Shown here: in pieces, positions 1-5,383 of the stretch
Position numbering within the stretch: position 1 is the first letter of the stretch
Layout of the letters: every line of letters starts with the position of its first letter
Source of the DNA: JAJTFW01 sp964534995
GTDB lineage: Bacteria > Bacteroidota > Bacteroidia > AKYH767-A > OLB10
NCBI GenBank assembly: GCA_964534995.1
Contig: CAZHSC010000126.1
Location: forward strand, 1-5,383
DNA length: 5,383 nt
Direction of reading: 5' to 3'
Notes under the pieces: generated by a model
Told to the model about the DNA's origin: nothing
What the model saw: only the letters and a program-made list of their open reading frames with translations
Database searches by the model: none
Program-made: the position numbers and the translations under genes

Positions 1-1613
1 ATGTGTACAGCCTTGGATACATGAAAGACGATGAACGCTATGCAACTTACTACTCGTTCTTGTCATTGTTCACCTTTTCCATGCTGGGTCTTGTTATTTC
101 CATAAATATCTTCCAGATGTATATGTTTTGGGAACTGGTAGGGGTGTCCTCTTTTCTTCTCATCGGATATTACTTCGAAAAACCCTCCGCCGTCAGTGCT
201 TCCAAAAAAGCATTCATCGTTACCCGTTTTGCCGACCTGGGCTTTTTAATAGGAATCCTGGTTCTTTCGTACCAGGCCCAGACCCTTGATTTCCCTACCC
301 TGATTGAAAGACTCAGCGGTTATGATTCTCCATGGCTCAATTCCGCTGCCACGGCCTCATTCATGGGAGCCAGCGCACTTACATGGGGCCTGTTGCTTGT
401 TTTTGCCGGTGGTGCCGGTAAAAGCGCGATGTTTCCGTTACACATTTGGCTGCCGGATGCCATGGAAGGACCTACTCCCGTATCTGCGCTCATCCATGCG
501 GCTACCATGGTAGTGGCGGGCGTTTATCTGGTGGCAAGGCTGTTCCCTGTATTTTCCGTGTCCTGCCCGGGAGCGCTGGAAGTGGTGATGTGGACAGGAG
601 TTATTTCGGCGCTTTTTGCAGCCATTATTGCCTGTACTCAAACCGATATCAAGCGGGTACTTGCCTATTCTACCATGTCGCAGATCGGCTACATGATGTT
701 TTCTCTTGGTGTATCGGGTTACGGCGGAGAAGCGGGCCTGGGATATACCGCTTCCATGTTCCACCTGTTTACACATGCCTTCTTCAAAGCGCTGTTATTC
801 CTGGGCGCCGGAGCGGTGATACATATGATCCACAGCAATGAAATGAAAGACATGGGGGGCTTACGCCGCTCCATGCCCCTCACCCATTTCACTTTTTTAA
901 TTGCCTGTCTCGCCATTGCGGGCATCCCTCCCTTTGCCGGTTTCTTCAGCAAAGAGGAAATCCTCACCGCGGCCTGGCATGCCAACAAAGCGGTGTATTA
1001 TATCGCGTTGCTCACAGCCGGCATTACCGCGTTTTATATGTTCAGGCTTTATTACACCATCTTTTGGTCAAAGGAGGCTACACATCACCATGGTGAAAAC
1101 GGACATGGAGAGGGTACACTCAGTATGAAAATACCATTACTGCTGCTGAGCGTAGGGGCGATTGGCGCCGGCTTCATCCCCTTTGGTGAGTATATCAGCA
1201 GCGATGGCCATCCCCTCCATATACCTTTTACCCTTACCGCCGCCATTGTACCGGTATCAGTAGCCCTGGCCGGTATCCTGCTGGCCACCGTATTCTATAA
1301 AAAACAAAACAAGAAACCGGATCAGCTGGCTGGTATGATAAATGGCTTTTACACCTTAGCCTGGCGTAAATTTTATATTGATGAACTTTATCTTTTCCTG
1401 ACTAAAAAAGTTGTGTTTAACCTTATCGGCCGTCCCGCGGCATGGATTGACAGGAATATTGTGGATGGAAGCATAAACGGTATCGCACGAGCGGTAGCCT
1501 GGAAATCAGAAATGATAAAGAGTATGCAATCCGGAAAAGTTCAGGATTACGCCCTCTGCTTCATCGCGGGAGTATTCGTATTAACCCTCCTCAGCATTTA
1601 TTTAATTCACTGA
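1..1613 (+). CDS. nuoL: NADH-quinone oxidoreductase subunit L (complex I antiporter-like subunit), 5'-truncated by window edge
   Basis: NuoL is the most distal proton-pumping subunit of the complex I membrane arm. The reading frame is open from base 3 to the TGA at 1611-1613, giving 536 visible residues. The GTG at base 3 is not the start: it sits in the conserved stretch ending YSLGYM, which in E. coli NuoL lies about 100 residues in, so TM1-3 are off the window. Counting visible residues, Glu44 (in FWELVG), Asp78, Lys140 (GKSA), His165 (SALIHAATM), His254/His258, Lys262 (THAFFKALLFL) and Lys317 (FFSKEE) match E. coli E144, D178, K229, H254, H334/H338, K342 and K399, so the proton path looks intact. 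The C-terminus has KFYIDELY (456-463), the amphipathic lateral-helix region, QSGKVQDYAL (509-518) and a last membrane helix. A His-rich loop (His361-363, His368) follows TM12. nuoM begins 11 bases downstream. Identification is secure. Confidence 0.97.
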   Translation, partial: VYSLGYMKDDERYATYYSFLSLFTFSMLGLVISINIFQMYMFWELVGVSSFLLIGYYFEKPSAVSASKKAFIVTRFADLGFLIGILVLSYQAQTLDFPTLIERLSGYDSPWLNSAATASFMGASALTWGLLLVFAGGAGKSAMFPLHIWLPDAMEGPTPVSALIHAATMVVAGVYLVARLFPVFSVSCPGALEVVMWTGVISALFAAIIACTQTDIKRVLAYSTMSQIGYMMFSLGVSGYGGEAGLGYTASMFHLFTHAFFKALLFLGAGAVIHMIHSNEMKDMGGLRRSMPLTHFTFLIACLAIAGIPPFAGFFSKEEILTAAWHANKAVYYIALLTAGITAFYMFRLYYTIFWSKEATHHHGENGHGEGTLSMKIPLLLLSVGAIGAGFIPFGEYISSDGHPLHIPFTLTAAIVPVSVALAGILLATVFYKKQNKKPDQLAGMINGFYTLAWRKFYIDELYLFLTKKVVFNLIGRPAAWIDRNIVDGSINGIARAVAWKSEMIKSMQSGKVQDYALCFIAGVFVLTLLSIYLIH

Positions 1614-1624
1614 AAAGCCTGTAC

Positions 1625-3127
1625 ATGAATCTTCAATTACTCATCATCATTCCGGCCTTAACGGCATTGGGTATCCTCTTTTTAAAGGAACTGAAGCTGA
1701 TCCGTGCAACCGCATTTCTTGGGTCGGCTGTTCAACTTCTGCTGACTGTTGCCCTGTTGGTTGACTTCTGCGCTCAGCGCGCCGCGGGCAACACCACCGG
1801 CATGTTGTATTATACCTCCTATGAATGGTTTCCTCCGCTCGGGATCAGCTATACCACCGGTATTGACGGCATATCATTGTCTATGATTCTCCTTTCGGCC
1901 TTTGTGGTGCTGGCAGGCGTTCTTGTTTCATGGAATATGGAGAAGTTATCCCGGGAATTCTTTTTTCTGCTGATGTTGCTCAGCGCGGGAGCCTATGGTT
2001 TCTTTATTTCCCTCGACCTCTTCACACTGTTCTTTTTCCTGGAAATAGCAGTTATCCCCAAATTCCTGCTGATAGGAGTATGGGGCAGCGGCCGGAAGGA
2101 GTACAGTGCCATGAAACTGGCCCTGATGCTTATGGGCGGCAGTGCCCTTGTATTCCTCGGCCTGCTGGGGCTTTACTTCAATACTTCCGACGGCAACGGC
2201 AAACACACTTTTGACCTCATCGCCATCGCTTCGCAGCAGGTTCCATTAGAAATACAAATGCTCTTTTTCCCTCTCGCGTTTGTGGGTTTCGGCATCTTTG
2301 GCGCTTTGTTTCCTTTCCACACCTGGGTTCCCGACGGACACAGTTCAGCGCCAACAGCTGCCTCCATGTTCCTTGCCGGTATTTCCATGAAGTTGGGTGG
2401 CTATGGCTGCCTGCGGGTAGCCACTTACCTTATGCCGGAAGCGGCCCACCTGTATGCCCCCTGGATTATCGCCCTGAGTGCCATCGCCATTATATACGGA
2501 GCCTTTGCCACCATGATGCAAACAGACCTTAAATACATCAATGCCTACTCCTCCGTGAGCCATTGCGGATTCGTATTGCTGGGAATAGGAATGATGAATG
2601 AAACAGCCATCACCGGCGCTGTGATGCAAATGATTTCTCATGGACTGATGACCGCGCTTTTCTTTGCCGCCATTGGCATGATCTACGAAAGAACGCATAC
2701 CAGGATGCTTTCACAACTCGGAGGGTTGCTGAAAATAATGCCTTTCATTTCTTCGGTTTTCATCATTGCCGGCCTGTGTTCACTGGGTCTGCCCGGATTC
2801 AGCGGATTTGTTGCCGAGATGACCGTTTTTGTAGGGGCATGGCAGCATACGGATTTCTGGTACCGTATCGCCACCATCGCTTCCTGTGCTTCCATCGTGG
2901 TAACGGCCGTGTATATACTACGTGCAGCCGGAAAATCCATCATGGGTCCGCCGGCAGATGCGCAACATGTTCACCTGAAAGATGCCGGGTGGAATGAAAA
3001 ACTGGCCGCAGCAGTCCTCATGAGCGGCATACTGGTTATCGGGCTGGCTCCTTTCCTGCTCACAGCACTCATCACTCCCGGTGTGGAGGGGCTCATGCTC
3101 ACCATCGGAAGAAACTTAATCCCCTGA
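1625..3127 (+). CDS. nuoM: NADH-quinone oxidoreductase subunit M (complex I antiporter-like subunit)
   Basis: NuoM is the middle proton-pumping antiporter-like subunit of the complex I membrane arm, a polytopic membrane protein. The product has 500 residues, close to the family norm (E. coli 509), and is hydrophobic throughout. Conserved points are Glu140 in TM5 (FFFLEIAVIP; E. coli E144), His232 in FPFHTWVPDGH, the APTAASM loop, Lys256 (LAGISMK; E. coli K265), MQTDLKYINAYSSVSHCGF, and Glu398 in GFVAEM (E. coli E407). The oddity is in TM7: a gap-free alignment anchored on His232 puts Phe225 where E. coli has the functionally important K234, and no lysine lies nearby in that helix. Lys146 in TM5 is an extra buried-looking charge where E. 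coli has Met. The ATG at 1625 opens a typical NuoM N-terminus and has no clear Shine-Dalgarno sequence, as is common in Bacteroidota. The gene lies between nuoL (11-base gap) and nuoN (4-base gap), so cotranscription is likely. Confidence 0.97.
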   Translation: MNLQLLIIIPALTALGILFLKELKLIRATAFLGSAVQLLLTVALLVDFCAQRAAGNTTGMLYYTSYEWFPPLGISYTTGIDGISLSMILLSAFVVLAGVLVSWNMEKLSREFFFLLMLLSAGAYGFFISLDLFTLFFFLEIAVIPKFLLIGVWGSGRKEYSAMKLALMLMGGSALVFLGLLGLYFNTSDGNGKHTFDLIAIASQQVPLEIQMLFFPLAFVGFGIFGALFPFHTWVPDGHSSAPTAASMFLAGISMKLGGYGCLRVATYLMPEAAHLYAPWIIALSAIAIIYGAFATMMQTDLKYINAYSSVSHCGFVLLGIGMMNETAITGAVMQMISHGLMTALFFAAIGMIYERTHTRMLSQLGGLLKIMPFISSVFIIAGLCSLGLPGFSGFVAEMTVFVGAWQHTDFWYRIATIASCASIVVTAVYILRAAGKSIMGPPADAQHVHLKDAGWNEKLAAAVLMSGILVIGLAPFLLTALITPGVEGLMLTIGRNLIP

Positions 3128-3131
3128 GAGA

Positions 3132-4550
3132 ATGACTACGATCCTTGAATTCCTTCAATTGCTGAAACATGAGATCATACTCTGCTTTCTTCTCTTTTTG
3201 ACCTTAGTGTTAAAAATCAAGGACGAGGGAAAGCAATATGAAAGGTGGCCTCTTCTGCTGAATGTACTGCTGGGCGTCAATTTCATCGCGGGCTTCTTTT
3301 TCAATACGGAAGGAGAAGTCTTCAACGCCATGTTCAGGTCCGACTCACTGCTGATTCTTGAAAAGAACATCCTCAATCTGGGGCTCTTGCTGGTGAGCCT
3401 GCAGGCCTATCCATATCTGCGTACACACCATCATCTTCCGGAATTCTATATGCTGATGATATCGACATTGATCGGCATGTTCTTCATGATTTCATCGGGT
3501 CATTTATTGCTGCTATATATCGGCCTGGAGTTATCCACCATACCCATGGCCGCACTGGCAAATTTCAATCTACTGAAAAAATCTTCATCGGAAGCAGGTA
3601 TGAAAATGATACTCTCCTCCGCTTTCAGTTCGGCTTTGCTGCTTATGGGCATATCGCTGATATACGGAACCACGGGATGTCTGGACTTCGCAGGTATATC
3701 CGCACAAATTAGCGGAACACCCTTACAGGTATTTGCCTTTGTGATGTTATTTGCCGGGTTCGCCTTTAAGTTATCCGTGGTCCCCTTTCATTTCTGGACC
3801 GCTGATGTATATGAGGGTGCTCCGGTACCGGTAGCCGCCTACCTCTCGGTGGTATCAAAGGCAGCTGTGGCTTTCACCTTTGTAAGCGTATTGTACAGGG
3901 TTTTCAGCCCCATGTCTGAAACCTGGTATCTCTTAATCGCGGTCACTTCCGTGCTGACTATTGGCATTGGAAACCTATTTGCCCTGCGGCAACAAAACAT
4001 AAAACGATTCCTGGCCTTTTCTTCCATTGCACAGATAGGGTTTATCCTCCTGGGTATTTCAGGGGCTTCGCAGGAAGGTGAAGCTTCGGTCATTTATTTC
4101 CTGCTGATTTACATCTTCTCCAACCTGGGAGCTTTTGGAGTTGTAACACTCATCAGCGTTTTGAGCGGCAAAGAAAATATTGATGATTATAAGGGATTAT
4201 ACCGGAGCAATCCGGTGCTGACGTGGGTACTTACGATTTCATTGTTCTCGCTTGCCGGAGTACCACCTACTGCCGGTTTCTTCGGCAAACTGTTTCTACT
4301 CACCGCAGGAGCCGGACAGGGAAATTATGTGCTGATCGGATTTGCAGCATTAAATATGGTGGTGTCCATGTACTATTACCTGCGAATTGTAAAGGCCATG
4401 TTCATGGATGAAAACGAAGTACCGGTACCTACAGTAAAAGCGGGTTTCCTGCCGGGTATTGCCCTGATTCTCTGTCTGGCGGGCATCCTGGTTACCGGAT
4501 TTACGGGTGCATTATACAATTATATCCATTCGTTGAGCGGGGGACTATAA
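3132..4550 (+). CDS. nuoN: NADH-quinone oxidoreductase subunit N (complex I antiporter-like subunit)
   Basis: NuoN is the proximal antiporter-like proton-pumping subunit of complex I, next to the quinone-linked part of the membrane arm. The product has 472 residues (E. coli about 485) and is strongly hydrophobic. Key residues are in place: Glu133 (LYIGLELSTIPM, same number as E. coli E133), Lys213 (GFAFKLSVVPFHFW; E. coli K217), His220, the TADVYEGAPVPVAAYLS loop, Lys243 (SVVSK; E. coli K247), NIKRFLAFSSIAQIGF, and Lys386 (GFFGKLFLL; E. coli K395). The first 100 residues are more variable, as usual in this family. The ATG at 3132 follows the nuoM stop by four bases. The purine stretch GAGAGA directly before it is too close to be a normal Shine-Dalgarno site, so reinitiation after nuoM is plausible. 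The canonical charge set contrasts with the altered neighbour NuoM. Confidence 0.97.
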   Translation: MTTILEFLQLLKHEIILCFLLFLTLVLKIKDEGKQYERWPLLLNVLLGVNFIAGFFFNTEGEVFNAMFRSDSLLILEKNILNLGLLLVSLQAYPYLRTHHHLPEFYMLMISTLIGMFFMISSGHLLLLYIGLELSTIPMAALANFNLLKKSSSEAGMKMILSSAFSSALLLMGISLIYGTTGCLDFAGISAQISGTPLQVFAFVMLFAGFAFKLSVVPFHFWTADVYEGAPVPVAAYLSVVSKAAVAFTFVSVLYRVFSPMSETWYLLIAVTSVLTIGIGNLFALRQQNIKRFLAFSSIAQIGFILLGISGASQEGEASVIYFLLIYIFSNLGAFGVVTLISVLSGKENIDDYKGLYRSNPVLTWVLTISLFSLAGVPPTAGFFGKLFLLTAGAGQGNYVLIGFAALNMVVSMYYYLRIVKAMFMDENEVPVPTVKAGFLPGIALILCLAGILVTGFTGALYNYIHSLSGGL

Positions 4551-4560
4551 AAACCGAAAC

Positions 4561-4565
4561 AGGAG
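4561..4565 (+). promoter_or_regulatory. Possible ribosome binding site, unusually close to its start codon
   Basis: AGGAG is the best Shine-Dalgarno-like match before any gene in the window, but only one base (T4566) separates it from the ATG at 4567, where productive spacing is usually about 5-9 bases. No in-frame start codon lies between the nuoN stop (4548-4550) and 4567, and the next in-frame candidate, GTG near 4624, would remove the well-formed N-terminus, so 4567 remains the best start. The match may be fortuitous, since Bacteroidota generally do not depend on Shine-Dalgarno pairing. Confidence 0.3.
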
Positions 4566-4566
4566 T

Positions 4567-4959
4567 ATGGCAATCAACAAAAATCATGAATTCGAAGAGC
4601 TGGAAGGCGTAAAATGCTGCATTGTGGAAAGGCTGGTAACACCGGTAAGGGCCGGATTTTTAAAAAACCTGCTCGAAGGAAACGGGTATACGGTAGTAGT
4701 TAGCGCCGTACAGCCAAAAAGCGCTCCGGCCCCTGCCCCTGCTGAAGGAGAAGCACCTGCAACTCCGGCACCCGCACCCGCACCCACGCAATTCACGGTA
4801 GGCGTAACAGACATGACTTTTAATACCGTTAATGCCATTTTCGGAAGGTTATTGCGCACCAGCGACGGTCATGTGGTGACACTGGCTTACTGGAAACAAG
4901 AGGATAAATCAACCCGGGATGATATCCCCTATTTTGCGACCATACCTGGTCAGTTTTGA
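4567..4959 (+). CDS. Hypothetical protein of 130 residues with Ala/Pro-rich linker, last gene of the nuo cluster
   Basis: I do not recognise a named family. The product has no signal peptide and no membrane segment, so it is probably cytoplasmic. Three parts are visible. Residues 1-51 form a compact alpha/beta-looking segment (VKCCIVERLV with adjacent Cys17-Cys18, then the helix-like FLKNLLEGNGY and the strand TVVVSAV). Residues 52-74 are almost only Ala and Pro with three Glu/Gly positions. Residues 75-130 form a second folded segment (FTVGVTDMTFNTVNAIFGRLL, then DGHVVTLAYWKQ). The linker may be an expanded loop between two strands of one small domain. Coding is supported by position (16 bases after nuoN, same strand), a typical coding base composition that drops sharply after the stop, and a protein-like residue pattern outside the linker. 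Its place suggests expression with complex I and perhaps a role in its assembly or stability, but that is inference only. Nothing catalytic is visible. Confidence 0.85.
   Translation: MAINKNHEFEELEGVKCCIVERLVTPVRAGFLKNLLEGNGYTVVVSAVQPKSAPAPAPAEGEAPATPAPAPAPTQFTVGVTDMTFNTVNAIFGRLLRTSDGHVVTLAYWKQEDKSTRDDIPYFATIPGQF
4768..4785 (+). repeat. In-frame hexanucleotide tandem repeat GCACCC x3
   Basis: Three perfect copies of GCACCC lie in register with the codons (GCA-CCC, Ala-Pro; residues 68-73) inside the Ala/Pro linker of the hypothetical protein. Imperfect Ala-Pro codons extend the pattern on both sides, from about 4726. Slippage by one unit would add or remove one Ala-Pro pair without a frameshift, so linker length could vary between strains. 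Three units is short, and variation is inferred, not seen. Confidence 0.8.
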
Positions 4960-5114
4960 TGTATTACCGGCTGAGAAAAAGCAATATTCAAAAAGCACTT
5001 TCATATAAAAACGGGGATCTTTCAGCCGTCCTCTCAGGTCAAGGTCTTAGAACATACACGAAATGGTTTCACGGAGTGTTTTACTTCGCGCAGCTTTATT
5101 TACCACCAGGTTAA
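4959..5114 (+). other. Marginal 51-codon open reading frame overlapping the stop of the preceding gene (TGATG)
   Basis: The ATG at 4959-4961 overlaps the TGA of the 130-residue gene by one base in a TGATG arrangement, which often marks translational coupling. The frame runs 51 codons to TAA at 5112-5114. The product begins MYYRLRKSNIQKAL and ends in a hydrophobic, aromatic-rich tail (WFHGVFYFAQLYLPPG). I recognise no family and see no clear membrane helix. Composition has already shifted toward AT here, and a GC-rich inverted repeat lies inside the frame. A frame of this length can easily arise by chance, so I record it as a candidate and not as a gene. Confidence 0.15.
4968..5028 (+). repeat. 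Inverted repeat just after the operon's last stop codon
   Basis: CGGCTGA at 4968-4974 is the exact reverse complement of TCAGCCG at 5022-5028. The stem can gain a G-U and an A-U pair inward, leaving an AT-rich loop of about 43 bases that contains two direct copies of AAAAAGCA (4976-4983, 4990-4997). No T-run follows, so it is not an intrinsic terminator. It could shield the 3' end of the nuo transcript from exonucleases, or be chance. Confidence 0.4.
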
Positions 5115-5156
5115 AAAGCCAGGGTACTTTACAAGCTCTTGCATTTTCTGACTACT

Positions 5157-5181
5157 GAATTTTAACACCCAATTAAAATTC
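5157..5181. repeat. Perfect 9-bp AT-rich inverted repeat with 7-base spacer
   Basis: GAATTTTAA (5157-5165) and TTAAAATTC (5173-5181) are exact reverse complements around the spacer CACCCAA. As RNA it would make a weak 9-bp hairpin; as DNA it could be a dyad operator for a regulator. The right arm can also pair with a second partner downstream (5210-5216), described in the next entry. The match is certain; its function is unknown. Confidence 0.55.
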
Positions 5182-5225
5182 CGACACACATGTAACGAAT
5201 GAAGTTCCGATTTTAAATTTTTTTT
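5173..5225 (+). terminator. Weak AT-rich terminator-like element with competing upstream arm
   Basis: TTAAAAT at 5173-5179 can pair with ATTTTAA at 5210-5216, across a loop of 30 bases, and the second arm runs into eight T (5218-5225). The same 5173-5179 segment can pair instead with 5159-5165. The two pairings exclude each other, which is the layout of an attenuator. However, the stem is all A-U with a long loop, much weaker than a typical terminator, so functional termination is doubtful. A short direct repeat TTCCGA (5179-5184, 5205-5210) lies in the same stretch. Confidence 0.2.
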
Positions 5226-5237
5226 GATTACGGAAAT

Positions 5238-5280
5238 CAGGAGAATTTAAACGAAAGCAAATGCTTATTCCTTGCTCCTG
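5238..5280 (+). repeat. Imperfect long hairpin upstream of the terminator
   Basis: Three nested pairings fall in order: CAGGA (5238-5242) with TCCTG (5276-5280), GAAT (5243-5246) with ATTC (5267-5270), and AAGC (5255-5258) with GCTT (5263-5266), closing a four-base loop AAAT. A five-base bulge lies on the right side (5271-5275) and an eight-base bulge on the left (5247-5254). The nesting suggests an RNA fold about 30 bases before the terminator hairpin, but each stem is short and no known riboswitch or ncRNA family is recognised. Confidence 0.3.
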
Positions 5281-5309
5281 TAAAATTATTTCATTAATTT
5301 TAACTGGGG

Positions 5310-5335
5310 CGGGGACGGAGTCCCCCGATTTTTTT
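5310..5335 (+). terminator. Putative rho-independent terminator (+ direction)
   Basis: GGGGAC (5311-5316) pairs perfectly with GTCCCC (5320-5325) around the three-base loop GGA, and C5310 can pair with G5327 if C5326 is bulged. Seven T follow (5329-5335). A short GC-rich stem with a following T-run is the classic intrinsic terminator shape and faces the + direction, matching the nuo genes. It lies about 350 bases past the last supported stop codon, so it may end a long nuo 3' UTR, a small RNA, or the leader of a gene beyond the right edge. The reverse strand lacks a T-run, so it is not bidirectional. Confidence 0.6.
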
Positions 5336-5383
5336 GGTAAAGCATACGAGAGCACCCTGCCGGAAATTTTTTATCTATCGGAT

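Larger units (their letters stand above)
4960..5383. other. Intergenic region, AT-richer, without a convincing gene
   Basis: These 424 bases follow the last supported gene. By eye the base composition is poorer in GC than the nuo genes, and stops occur frequently in all frames. The region contains a GC-rich inverted repeat near its start, an AT-rich inverted repeat cluster in the middle, an imperfect hairpin, and a terminator-like hairpin near its end, each listed separately. I searched by eye for the Bacteroidota -7 element TAnnTTTG on both strands and found no match. No tRNA-like cloverleaf, terminal inverted repeat with transposase, or repeat array was seen. Confidence 0.75.

Noticed and set aside
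3..5. GTG at the left edge as the nuoL start codon
   Set aside because: It lies in the conserved YSLGYM region about 100 residues into NuoL; the gene clearly continues to the left of the window.
438..841. Overlapping frames inside nuoL: a 131-codon + frame (446-841) and a 112-codon - frame (438-776)
   Set aside because: They lie wholly inside the strongly conserved core of nuoL and encode Arg/Cys/His-rich translations with no recognisable fold, typical of shadow frames.
1083..1106. His-rich loop in NuoL (three adjacent His and one more) as a new metal site
   Set aside because: E. coli NuoL also has histidines in this poorly conserved loop after TM12, and no organised ligand set is visible, so it is family-typical variation.
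1930..2943. Open frames on both strands inside nuoM, the longest 117 codons on the - strand at 2345-2698
   Set aside because: They fall over conserved nuoM codons, show no family resemblance and have biased residue use; they are by-products of nuoM codon choice.
4584..4859. 91-codon - strand frame antisense to the hypothetical gene
   Set aside because: Its Gly/Ala-rich stretch is just the antisense of the Ala/Pro codons; the + frame has the better context next to nuoN.
5173..5355. 60-codon - strand frame with GTG start
   Set aside because: It reads through the terminator-like hairpin and the T-runs (giving Lys pairs), has no recognised family and no clear start context. The translation is not absurd, so a degraded or dispersed repeat is possible; a nucleotide search of 5150-5360 against related genomes would tell.
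4960..5383. tRNA, CRISPR array, insertion-sequence end or attachment site
   Set aside because: No cloverleaf arms or T-loop consensus, no regularly spaced repeats, no transposase fragment and no target-site duplication were seen.

Overview
The window is a stretch of an ordinary bacterial respiratory operon and its 3' end. It holds the three antiporter-like membrane subunits of respiratory complex I (NADH:quinone oxidoreductase) in the canonical order nuoL-nuoM-nuoN. They are followed by a small unrecognised gene and about 420 bases with no convincing gene. Everything coding lies on the + strand. The likely source is a member of the Bacteroidota, perhaps the Chitinophaga/Sphingobacteria side. 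This is inferred from the flavour of the Nuo proteins, the lack of Shine-Dalgarno sequences before nuoM and nuoN, and moderate GC. No marker gene proves it.

Layout: 1-1613 is nuoL, cut by the left edge; about 100 N-terminal residues are missing, judged by alignment of key residues with E. coli NuoL. After an 11-base gap comes complete nuoM (1625-3127), after 4 bases complete nuoN (3132-4550), and after 16 bases a 130-residue hypothetical protein (4567-4959) with an Ala/Pro-rich linker. The spacing suggests one transcript. From 4960 to 5383 the sequence becomes AT-richer and holds several inverted repeats. One of them, GC-rich and followed by seven T (5310-5335), looks like an intrinsic terminator reading in the + direction.

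NuoL, NuoM and NuoN form the distal proton-pumping part of the complex I membrane arm. Each carries a half-channel array of buried Glu, Lys and His residues, and NuoL adds the long lateral helix that braces the other two. NuoL and NuoN keep every key residue I could map. NuoM does not: the TM7 lysine (E. coli K234) is replaced by Phe225, while a lysine (K146) appears in TM5 six residues after the conserved Glu140. This is the most interesting protein-level observation here.

I found no mobile element, CRISPR array, tRNA, rRNA, toxin-antitoxin or defence system, and I do not claim a new system. The best leads are the atypical NuoM charge pattern, the unknown gene at the end of the operon and the structured downstream region.
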